Below, piece after piece: positions 1 to 6,746 of a stretch of DNA of 43,064 bases. The stretch is from NCBI GenBank assembly GCA_013140575.1, contig JABFSN010000027.1, positions 1 to 43,064 of the forward strand, read 5' to 3'. The position numbers and the translations under genes are program-made. This DNA is from Phycisphaerales bacterium. GTDB taxonomy: Bacteria; Planctomycetota; Phycisphaerae; UBA1845. Numbering within the stretch: position 1 is the stretch's first letter; each line of letters starts with the position of its first letter. The notes beneath the pieces were generated by a model. It did not search any database and was not told where the DNA came from. It worked only from the letters and a program-made list of their open reading frames with translations.

Positions 1-126
1 TGGCACCCATGCGATAAATCCCTCGCGGCGCAGCCGCGAGTCCTTGCCGATCCAAACGCCGGGAGACGGTCTCCCGGTAACGAACACCCAGCGGCCGAAA
101 CTCCAATTCACGCTGAACCAGTACAT
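1..126 (-). CDS. Small unknown protein, 5' part only (left copy)
   Basis: An ATG at 126-124 opens a frame that stays open to the window edge (42 codons) and begins MYWFSVNW. It is rich in Trp, Phe, Gly and Arg and I do not recognise the family. It overlaps the last 19 bases of the upstream ATPase gene in another frame, the kind of overlap seen in translationally coupled operons, so the two products probably work together. The same coding segment from codon 2 onward recurs inverted at the right end of the window, where it starts with MQLYWFSVNW. The conserved open frame in both copies supports it as a real gene. Confidence 0.6.
   Translation of the reverse strand, partial: MYWFSVNWSFGRWVFVTGRPSPGVWIGKDSRLRREGFIAWVP
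3..125. repeat. Left copy of 123-bp terminal inverted repeat
   Basis: Positions 3-125 are the exact reverse complement of 42942-43064, with no mismatch over 123 bases; identity stops at 126 on the inner side. The repeat lies almost wholly inside the 5' end of a small outward-facing gene. It contains two adjacent hairpins: an 8-bp stem at 22-29/33-40 with loop GCA and an 8-bp stem at 59-66/70-77 with loop CGG. Whether this is a true terminal repeat of a linear molecule, the edge of a longer inverted repeat, or an assembly effect cannot be told from the window. Confidence 0.97.
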
Positions 127-944
127 GTCCGCGCCGGCAGCATCAGCCGGATGTTCGTCGCCTCTGCGGTCAGGTCAACGAGGTACGTGAGTTCGCCTTC
201 TTCGATTGGCCGATACACGAAGTTGACCACCTGGCCGTGGAAGTTCACGAGGACGTTGTTGCGCGAATAGCCGCTGCGAACGCATCGTTGGTGATGCCGA
301 GTCAGTTCGGTTTCCGGTACGACCTCGATGCGACAACCCAGCGATTCCCAATGCGTGGCCGCGTCGGAAACGAAGGACACGCGCCGACACTCCTTCCCGT
401 CCACCGAAACGTGCAGTCCCGAAAAAACCGCTTGTTCCTCGACGGCTTCGGCGCTCCAGGGCTGGTCTTCAAACCTGAGAAGCGTGGCCTCGATAGGTTC
501 GTTGTCCAGGCGAACGTCGACGCTTGCCCCCATCCAGCCGTCTCCTTCGATGACGGCCAGCCGTCCGCGTGAACGTATCACCAGTTTTCGCGGCGAGAGG
601 CAGAAAAGCCCAACGCCGGCTGGGTCTTCGCTCGCCTCGGTGTCGGCATCCCAGCCCGACTTTCCCATGTCCAGCAAGGTCGAGAAGTCCTCGATGCCCT
701 TCCCGTTGTCATGAACTTCGACGAAGCCGTCTCGATTCACGATGTCCACGCGCGTTGCACCCGCCCGCCGGGCGTTCTGAAGCATTTCAGCGATGCGACC
801 CTCCAGCGAGCCGGTAAACAGGCGGTCGGCCTTCCTCAATAAACGCTCGTGCACGGTGGCTCGAATCGTCATTGTTGCGGGCTTCTCGCCAACGGGTTTG
901 CCGTCCGAAATGGTTGGTTCAATCGTATCCGTATGCTTTTTCAT
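108..944 (-). CDS. GHKL (HSP90-like) ATPase domain protein
   Basis: This 278-aa protein carries the Bergerat ATP-binding fold. The N-box is EMLQNARRAGA (residues 53-63), the G1 box is DNGKGI (79-84) and the G2 box is AGVGL (109-113), all in the expected order. The rest of the protein, about 115-278, has no family I recognise; it lacks an obvious histidine-kinase phosphorylation domain or MutL/Hsp90 middle domain. The start at 944 is chosen because GGAG lies about ten bases upstream; the open frame runs further but the upstream residues look random. The stop overlaps the next gene by 19 bases. Upstream in the same direction are a 78-aa protein and a DUF2726-like nuclease. ATP-dependent remodelling or signalling is an inference from the fold only. 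Confidence 0.8.
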   Translation of the reverse strand: MKKHTDTIEPTISDGKPVGEKPATMTIRATVHERLLRKADRLFTGSLEGRIAEMLQNARRAGATRVDIVNRDGFVEVHDNGKGIEDFSTLLDMGKSGWDADTEASEDPAGVGLFCLSPRKLVIRSRGRLAVIEGDGWMGASVDVRLDNEPIEATLLRFEDQPWSAEAVEEQAVFSGLHVSVDGKECRRVSFVSDAATHWESLGCRIEVVPETELTRHHQRCVRSGYSRNNVLVNFHGQVVNFVYRPIEEGELTYLVDLTAEATNIRLMLPARTCTGSA

Positions 945-1020
945 CGTTCGTATCTCCAAAGTCCAACGCTGCCCCTCGCGCGTCGGAAGTTTCGCCGCCG
1001 GTCGCCGCTGCAACGCAGCA

Positions 1021-1092
1021 GCTTTTTCCCGGAAGGGGGCCGGCTTGTTCACTCGCAGATTTCGTGAACAAGACGGCCCCCCGGTAAAAAGC
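1021..1092. repeat. Long imperfect inverted repeat upstream of the ATPase gene
   Basis: Arms 1035-1052 and 1064-1081 pair over 18 bases with one mismatch around an 11-base spacer. Outside a two- to three-base asymmetry the pairing continues (1021-1032 GCTTTTTCCCGG with 1082-1092). It lies in the 433-bp gap between the ATPase gene and the 78-aa gene. It could be a bidirectional terminator, an operator or a small MITE-like insertion; there is no clear run of T after the stem on either strand. I see no gene in the rest of 945-1377. Confidence 0.75.
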
Positions 1093-1377
1093 CAAAAATG
1101 CTGTTCAGTATCGGGCTTTGCCCGATGCGCTTTGAAATGAAGAACCGCAGGCGATTGAGAATGGCACGAGCGGTGCGACAGCAAGGGGCATGACACGACC
1201 CCAGGAGTGGCGTGACCCTTGCCGCACCGCGTCGAACACGCAGGGGATGAACGGCGGGGGCTGATGACAAGCCGAAAGAACTTGACCGACGCGAATGGGA
1301 AAATGGGTTCAGGTGGAGCGCGAACCCTCTCGGTCAAACATTCATCGATCGAACCACAATTCCGACACGCGAGCCGA

Positions 1378-1614
1378 CTACGCGGCTTTCTGACTGTGAA
1401 TCCAGGAGTGCGCTTGATCGAGCGCTTTGGCGAGAGCAAGAAGATCCTCCTGGCCGAAACCGGAAGACTCTTTCCATTCTTCGCCGTCCTTGTAGATTCG
1501 AGCCACGGTCACGTTGTGCATCGGGCCGTTGGTCGTCTGGTTGCACCAGATGACGGCCTTGACGCTGCCGAACCGAATCTCATGTACCGGTCGATTGGTC
1601 GCGTTCTTGGACAT
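1378..1614 (-). CDS. Conserved-looking 78-aa hypothetical protein
   Basis: This 78-aa protein starts MSKNATNRPVHEIRFG and has a very good ribosome binding site (GGAGG six bases before the ATG at 1614). The composition is that of a small soluble globular protein: a beta-rich first half with VKAVIW and HNVTVARIY segments, then a helical end with DLLALAKALDQAHSWIH. There is no signal peptide or membrane segment. I do not recognise a named family; small proteins of this look are common on planctomycete plasmids (general knowledge). It lies between the DUF2726-like gene and the ATPase gene in the same direction, with gaps of 150 and 430 bp, so cotranscription is possible but not shown. Confidence 0.7.
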   Translation of the reverse strand: MSKNATNRPVHEIRFGSVKAVIWCNQTTNGPMHNVTVARIYKDGEEWKESSGFGQEDLLALAKALDQAHSWIHSQKAA

Positions 1615-1768
1615 AAAACACCTCCAAACCTTGGACTGCGAGGGTCCGGACGTTCCACCTGACATGGTTGTTATGGAGGCGAGCCAGCGGGATGTAACAC
1701 GCGAGTTGCGGACTACTGAAAGTGCGCATTCGACCGCGACGACGCGGCCGTCACGGTGCGTCCGCCGG

Positions 1769-2377
1769 CTAGCCGAGAATGGCATCGAGGCGCCGGCGAA
1801 TCTCATCGACGCGATACCGCGCTCGCGCCCGGACCCGCATGATGCGGACTCCGGCCATGCGGAGGACGTAGTCGACGAAACGGTCCCGCCGCCGGCGGTC
1901 GTCAGCCTCGTGCGACCGATCATCCAACTCGACGGCCAAAACAATTCGCGTCGTACGCGGGTCACACAAAACGAAATCGAGGTGCTTCTGCGATATCGCG
2001 CTAAACGGGCCGGGGTCGTCCGTCGAAAAACGACACGACACCACGTCCGCCAGCCGCACCTTGCACATGACGAGGTACTTGCTTCCGACCGCCGCCTTGA
2101 GCGGTCCGAAGAACGCTGCCTCTCCGCGGGACAACAACGCCAACCGCCGACGATAGGCCACGGCTTCACTGCGGCTTCGCGGCGACAACGTCGGTTGCCC
2201 GTAAGGCTCGGGGTCGCGAACGTCCGCACGTCGATCGCCTGCCTCGCATGGCCTACCACGCACGGTGTCGCGAATCGGTCGATTGCTCCTATTCCGCCGT
2301 GTCTGACGAGTCCGGCGACTGAAGCGGTAGTTTGGATTTCGTAATGCGGATTTCTCGCCGGGGCGTCGGTTGCTCAT
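1769..2377 (-). CDS. DUF2726-like / PD-(D/E)XK-type nuclease domain protein
   Basis: The protein is 202 aa. Residues about 80-200 fit the DUF2726 pattern, which belongs to the restriction-endonuclease-like fold: LSRGEAAFF at the start, then a strand with HLDFVLCD, a second strand AVELDDRSH holding the acidic pair, and a closing arginine-rich helical part. The D in HLDF and the E in VELDD are candidates for the PD-(D/E)XK metal site, although the usual lysine is not obvious. The first 75 residues are Arg-rich and of low complexity, so a later start is possible. DNA or RNA cleavage is inferred from the fold. The gene heads the minus-strand group that ends with the ATPase at the window edge. Confidence 0.65.
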   Translation of the reverse strand: MSNRRPGEKSALRNPNYRFSRRTRQTRRNRSNRPIRDTVRGRPCEAGDRRADVRDPEPYGQPTLSPRSRSEAVAYRRRLALLSRGEAAFFGPLKAAVGSKYLVMCKVRLADVVSCRFSTDDPGPFSAISQKHLDFVLCDPRTTRIVLAVELDDRSHEADDRRRRDRFVDYVLRMAGVRIMRVRARARYRVDEIRRRLDAILG

Positions 2378-2771
2378 CCACCATCGGTAGCACGATTGCC
2401 AGTGCTACTCAAATGGTGTCGTGGGTGGTTTGCTCCTGCCGTATTCGGCCGTCGTCGTCGGGGCTCACCGGACGGGGCCCCCGGCGATGACGGCCGATGG
2501 AGGAAGCACCTGCTCCTCCTCCGTTACCCCTGCCGGATCGGTCCCGAGTCCGAGGGCGCTCGCTTCACGCAACTGGCGGCCTTCGATGCCCGTCGGAATC
2601 TTGTGCATGCCTTCCGCTTTGACGCTATAATCCGCGGCATCGTTTGTGCTTCGCCGACCGCACTCTAAACATCGTCGGCTTTCGGCGTCACGGGGTTCCC
2701 TCCGTTGGCGAGCATGTCCCGTTCGACCTGCTGTCGAACAGGACGCTTTAACCAACAAACAAGGAGGACTT
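2378..2771. other. Intergenic region with a candidate -10 box
   Basis: I see no convincing gene here. A perfect TATAAT lies at 2629-2634 on the plus strand with only a weak TTGTGC upstream (spacer 19), so it is at best a candidate promoter for the small membrane-protein gene at 2772. Short minus-strand frames exist but lack ribosome binding sites. Confidence 0.35.
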
Positions 2772-2957
2772 ATGAACCCAATCGTATTGACGTCGGAAGG
2801 AAGCGGACACCAGGTGGTGGTCGTACTCGTACCCTACCCGGTTCCTTTCCTAGGGCGGTTCGCGTTGGCTGGTGCCCTTCAGCGACTGTCCGGTCTCGCC
2901 ATCGGCGTTCTCGCCGGCGCGGCCATCATGACAGGGCTCTTGCGATTCTTTGCATGA
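2772..2957 (+). CDS. Small single-pass membrane protein (61 aa)
   Basis: The ATG at 2772 follows AAGGAGG at ideal spacing, so the gene is well supported despite its size. The 61-aa product starts MNPIVLTSEG, has a short polar-to-hydrophobic N-terminus (VVVVLVPYPVPF) and one clear membrane helix at about residues 35-60, rich in Ala, Gly and Leu. No family is recognised. A perfect 10-bp stem-loop follows 20 bases after the stop and probably ends the transcript. A second tiny membrane protein gene converges on the same stem-loop from the other side. Confidence 0.65.
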   Translation: MNPIVLTSEGSGHQVVVVLVPYPVPFLGRFALAGALQRLSGLAIGVLAGAAIMTGLLRFFA

Positions 2958-2976
2958 GCGACATTTGCACCAGCTC

Positions 2977-3000
2977 AAGGCCGAACATCTGTTCGGCCTT
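2977..3000 (+). terminator. Stem-loop between two convergent small genes
   Basis: AAGGCCGAAC and GTTCGGCCTT form a perfect 10-bp stem around ATCT. It sits between convergent genes ending at 2957 and 3038 and can serve both directions. The flanking T runs are short, so efficiency is uncertain. Confidence 0.6.
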
Positions 3001-3037
3001 CGGGCTTTGTGGACCAACACGTGACGCGATAGCGGGC

Positions 3038-3178
3038 CTACAAATTCTGGAGCAACACGATCAGGGCGCCGATGACGAGTCCCATCGGGAAAAGTTCCCA
3101 AAGGGCGCTCCATCCCGATTCGTTTTGACGTGCGGCGAGGAACTGATCCAATGGTTTCATCCGGTGTTTCGTATTCAT
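3038..3178 (-). CDS. Small single-pass membrane protein (46 aa)
   Basis: The start at 3178 is chosen for GGAG nine bases upstream; the upstream in-frame codons look random. The 46-aa product starts MNTKHRMKPLDQF, has a polar N-terminal half and a hydrophobic C-terminal helix (about residues 30-46, PMGLVIGALIVLL). This is the layout of a tail-anchored or small single-pass membrane protein. No family or function is recognised. It converges with the 61-aa membrane protein gene. Confidence 0.5.
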   Translation of the reverse strand: MNTKHRMKPLDQFLAARQNESGWSALWELFPMGLVIGALIVLLQNL

Positions 3179-3308
3179 AGCGGGTTCTCCTTCGATGGGC
3201 GATCCATAGATCGCTTGCGCAGGGCGTGTCAACACCTAAGTTTGGTGAGAAACGTTGTTCCGGGCGAATCCGCGCGGCACGCGAGCGCCGAAGTGAAGCC
3301 AACGGCCC

Positions 3309-3785
3309 TCACTTGTCGTCGCGTTCGTAGGCAGCGGACGCCCGCATACCGTTGACGACCACGCCTGCGAGTCGATGCTCAAAGCGTTCGCGTTCGGCTT
3401 CTCGCCCGCGGGCGTTGCTGGGAAGTCTGAGCCTGCCGACGCGGCCTGCTTCGCGTTCCAGCGAACCCATGCAATGGGCAACGCCTTTCAAAAGGGCGCG
3501 AAGGGCGTGGCTGGTGCTGAGCCGCGTTCCTGTGGAACGACGGAAGAGGTCCACCAGCCGGGTCAACGTCGCATCGGCTTCTGCGTTGAGGACGACCTCG
3601 CGTTTGATCAATGGGATATCGTCAGGGGGCGTCGATTGGCGGGTTGCGGCCTGTTGCAAATACCCACTTGATGATGCGGCGGATTCGATTTCCGACGGTT
3701 GGGCGACCGCACGCGCAGCCGCCTGCGGATCGAGCAATCGGGCGATGGAACTGGAAGGCGGTGGATGTCGAAGCGGTCTGGGCAT
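3309..3785 (-). CDS. Putative partition partner of ParA
   Basis: The gene follows parA by 12 bases (or 6 if the GTG at 3791 is used), so the two are almost certainly one operon. The product is about 158 aa. The first 60 residues are Pro/Ala/Ser-rich and probably disordered. The middle, REVVLNAEADATLTRLVDL followed by STSHALRALLKGV, has the look of a ribbon-helix-helix or helical DNA-binding unit. The C-terminus is basic. Centromere-binding proteins next to small ParA ATPases are often this size and poorly conserved. The role is therefore inferred from position and layout; there is no ParB/Spo0J motif. Confidence 0.55.
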   Translation of the reverse strand: MPRPLRHPPPSSSIARLLDPQAAARAVAQPSEIESAASSSGYLQQAATRQSTPPDDIPLIKREVVLNAEADATLTRLVDLFRRSTGTRLSTSHALRALLKGVAHCMGSLEREAGRVGRLRLPSNARGREAERERFEHRLAGVVVNGMRASAAYERDDK

Positions 3786-3797
3786 GGGCACTCGCTG

Positions 3798-4709
3798 TTA
3801 CGCCGGACTCGTGACGAGGTCCTCGGGCACCTCGGTGTGCAGTTCAAGCGTGTGCGGCGTGCGTACGGTGGCGGACTCAAATGGCGGCAATTCACCGCGT
3901 AGGAACACTTCTCGATTGAGAACTCGGTGCTCGATCTCGGCGGCCAATCGCAGATACTGGTTGGCGACGGCGAGCTTGGTGTAGCCCGGCACCTGAAAAA
4001 CCGTTTTGCCCCGCCCGGACAATTCGGGAAGGATCACGGCTTGCGAAATCGAGGTCTCGAAGGCACGACCCGGCAACGCTTGGGTCACCACCGCCTGCAA
4101 TTCCGAGCGCAGCTTCGTGGCCCGGCCATCGACGTTGGTAAAGACGACACCGAGAACCTCAAGGTTCGGGTTGCGTTGCCGACGCACATCGGCGATGTCC
4201 TTGAATGCTTCAGTCAATCCGCCCAACGACAGGGGGTGCGGAAAGGCTGACAGTAGGAACCACTCCACCGATGAGTATGCGGCCACGGTGGTGGTTTCCG
4301 CAGCGGCCGGCGCCGTATCGAGGAAAATGAAGTCGTAGCGCTTTCTTGCCTCGGCCAGGGGTCGTTCCAGGATTTTCGCGCGGTCGGCGAACTTGGATAG
4401 CAGCGTGTCGAGTTCGGAGAGTTGCGGGCGCGAGGGAACCAGATTAACACCGCGCGGCATCTTGTCCGTAATGACCAGGTGCTCAATGCTCTCGCAGGCG
4501 GTGAGCATCTCCAGGGTGCCGGCATAGCTGTTTTCCGGCACGCCCAGGTGCTTCGTCGCTCCGGCGGCTGGATCGAGGTCGATGATCAGACAGCGGTAAC
4601 CGCCCTGACCTAATGCGGCCGCCGTGTTGACGCTGTTGGTCGTCTTGCCGACCCCGCCTTTCTGATTGCCGACAGTGATCGAGATTCCGAGTGGCTTATT
4701 TGTCATCAT
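3798..4709 (-). CDS. parA: ParA-family partition ATPase
   Basis: The product is about 303 aa and begins with ISITVGNQKGGVGKTTN, the deviant Walker A motif of ParA/MinD proteins. The switch region IIDLDPAAGATKHLG and the Walker B strand FIFLDTAPA follow. There is no N-terminal HTH, so it is of the small ParA class. Such proteins bind DNA non-specifically as ATP dimers and move plasmid copies apart with a centromere-binding partner, which should be the next gene. The ATG at 4709, just before a second ATG at 4706, follows GGAGGAG. ParA marks the window as a low-copy replicon or an element that once was one. Confidence 0.93.
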   Translation of the reverse strand: MMTNKPLGISITVGNQKGGVGKTTNSVNTAAALGQGGYRCLIIDLDPAAGATKHLGVPENSYAGTLEMLTACESIEHLVITDKMPRGVNLVPSRPQLSELDTLLSKFADRAKILERPLAEARKRYDFIFLDTAPAAAETTTVAAYSSVEWFLLSAFPHPLSLGGLTEAFKDIADVRRQRNPNLEVLGVVFTNVDGRATKLRSELQAVVTQALPGRAFETSISQAVILPELSGRGKTVFQVPGYTKLAVANQYLRLAAEIEHRVLNREVFLRGELPPFESATVRTPHTLELHTEVPEDLVTSPA

Positions 4710-5339
4710 GTCTCCTCCAATGTGTAAAGCGGTTTGGTGGTCCCAACGCCGAAAGCGATTAGCAATGCCGCGTTCCGGCGATTCGGACTGCGGGCGTGCC
4801 TGACTTTCCGCTCTCAGGCATTCCCGCATTCGCCTGAAGATCGAGTAGCACACGAGTGGGTCATTTGGCAAGAAAAAATGTGCGTGACGCGGCGAATGAG
4901 CCTTTGGCGACAACGTGGAACCGGAACCACTTGGTGAGCAAGTTGCCCGCCTTCCCGCTCGCGGGATAGCCCGCCGGCCAATTCGCGTAACTACAAAGAA
5001 ACGGTCTTGCGCGGTCTGGTGAAGAGAGTTAGCGTCGAACCGTGCGATCGTCCGCCCGCATCTCCATTGCCGGGCGCGCAACGTCGCTACAAGTGTAAGG
5101 GTGATGAACTGAGCACCGGCATGAAACGAAAATGGCGACTCTTAGGTCGCCATTCATGCGGCTCACGATCGACGGGAGGTCGAGCGCTGCACGGGTGATT
5201 CTCGCAAGATCAACCTAGCGCAGTTTCGCATGGACTGTCAACCCCACGATCGCACCAATCGGCGACATGGCCGAATGGGTGTCCATCTCCTCGGGCAACC
5301 CGGACGCCCGTCGAGTGTCCGTTCAAATGGTGTTCGATC
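4710..5339. other. Divergent intergenic region parA/rep with hairpin
   Basis: This 630-bp gap separates the minus-strand parA operon from the plus-strand winged-helix gene and holds no convincing gene. A perfect 9-bp stem around six bases lies at 5131-5154 (AATGGCGAC/GTCGCCATT). A direct repeat GTGGAACAA with 12-base period begins just downstream at 5342 and 5354. An origin or centromere would be expected here, but I see no iteron array, so this is only a candidate location. Confidence 0.45.
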
Positions 5340-6746
5340 GTGTGGAACAATTCGTGGAACAAGTGTCGATCTGCCCGAAAAACAGCCTACGCGCTGCCAA
5401 AGCCGGAAGGAGGGTTCGTCTTCATCTCGGCGATGGCTCTTATTCGAGCGTGGTGGGCCTACAGACGCGCGATGATTCGGTTGTACGACCTTCGGGTGTG
5501 GTTCGCATGTTTTGAGGTCGTGGCAAGGCGCTGCGGCGCTGCTCCCAATCGATCCCCGCGATACTCATTCGATGAGCTTCGCAGATTGGCCGGAGGCAAA
5601 TCGGTTGAGGTCGTTAAAACAGCGGTCGGCAGACTTGTGCGGGCCGGGGTCTTGTCATGGTCGGAGAATCTCATCCGGTTCCCGTCACTCGCCCACGACG
5701 CCGCCGAAAGCGCCGATTCCGAATTGCGGAGGATGATCGATCTTGTCGCGAACCATCGCCGTAAAGTCCCCGTCCCACGGCGGATCATCCGATTCGTCGC
5801 CGGCTGCTCTAAGCCGGTCACCATCGCGACGATTCTGGGGATCATGCTACGTTGCCTGTACTACCGCGACGGGGCTTGCGCGCCTGATGGGCGCTGCAAG
5901 GCGTCGTGGATTGCCGGAGTTTTCGGCGTCGATGAGAGAAACGTGAAGGCGGCGCGTGGGTACCTGAAAGACGTCGGTTGGCTCATCGTCGAACAATCGT
6001 CACAGACCGCCCTGAACCGCTGGGGCAGTCGCCTGCGAGTCAACCTTTGCTGGCAAGCAGTGCAGCCGCACCAGCGCATTGAACCGCCGCGCCCTCAGCG
6101 TCACGCATCACCACCCCTCGCGCCCGCGAATCCGCGCGAATCACCACCCCCAAGAAATGACCGGGAACTCTCTTCGAGATCGATCCACCAGAAACCCGCC
6201 CCGCGGGGTTCTGGTGTTTGTGAACCTGCTTTGTCGTCAGCTCAAGAAGCTCCCTGGCCCAACACGGGACGTCGTGTACCCGAAGAGCCACGCCTGCATC
6301 CGTCCGGCGTCAGTACGATTCCCGATCTTCGCGACGTCTGCGCGGAGGATTTGAAGGTGCCCGCACGCCTCAGCGTGTTGTTCGCGCAGGCCACTGCACG
6401 CGGCCTCATCGACGGCGGCGAAGCCGCGAGACTCCGGTTTTTCGCGGCGGCGCAGCACGCGCTCCGCGTCGGTACGACGAACCCGTGTGGACTCTTCGCT
6501 GTCGTGGTGCGCCGCAACCTTTGGCGGTTCGTTTCCACAGGTGATGAAGACCGCGCCCGGGCATTGATGGCCCTCGGGCGCGACCTGCAATCGCATCGGC
6601 GCCGACCCATTTGCGTCCCAGGCTCTGGAGATCCGGTCCTCGCCAAGGACGTGCTGCGCACTCTGTTGCGAAGTCTACGAGCGCGTTGGTCGTTCGCTGG
6701 TTCGTGTCGCTCGCGTACGCTTGTTGCCCACCATGCACATCGTTAG
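5340..6746 (+). CDS. Winged-helix protein, possible replication initiator
   Basis: The open frame gives 468 aa from a GTG at 5340; an ATG at 5433 is an alternative and neither has a convincing ribosome binding site. Two winged-helix-like units can be seen: about residues 70-120 (DELRRLAGGKSVEVVKTAVGRLVRAG) and 165-235 (CKASWIAGVFGVDERNVKAARGYLKD). A Pro/Arg/Ser-rich linker and a helical C-terminal part follow. Tandem winged helices near a divergent parA operon fit plasmid replication initiators, but a regulator with the same folds is possible. No Rep family is named with confidence. The last 72 bases overlap the end of the convergent Het-C/VWA gene. Confidence 0.55.
   Translation: MWNNSWNKCRSARKTAYALPKPEGGFVFISAMALIRAWWAYRRAMIRLYDLRVWFACFEVVARRCGAAPNRSPRYSFDELRRLAGGKSVEVVKTAVGRLVRAGVLSWSENLIRFPSLAHDAAESADSELRRMIDLVANHRRKVPVPRRIIRFVAGCSKPVTIATILGIMLRCLYYRDGACAPDGRCKASWIAGVFGVDERNVKAARGYLKDVGWLIVEQSSQTALNRWGSRLRVNLCWQAVQPHQRIEPPRPQRHASPPLAPANPRESPPPRNDRELSSRSIHQKPAPRGSGVCEPALSSAQEAPWPNTGRRVPEEPRLHPSGVSTIPDLRDVCAEDLKVPARLSVLFAQATARGLIDGGEAARLRFFAAAQHALRVGTTNPCGLFAVVVRRNLWRFVSTGDEDRARALMALGRDLQSHRRRPICVPGSGDPVLAKDVLRTLLRSLRARWSFAGSCRSRTLVAHHAHR

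Noticed and set aside
108-1439. ATPase gene as a 443-aa protein using the whole open frame
   Set aside because: The first 165 residues are Arg/Pro/Cys-rich and cross the long palindrome; a good SD and start occur at 944.
5342-5362. Replication iterons
   Set aside because: Only two units of GTGGAACAA were found, partly inside the candidate coding region; too few for a claim.
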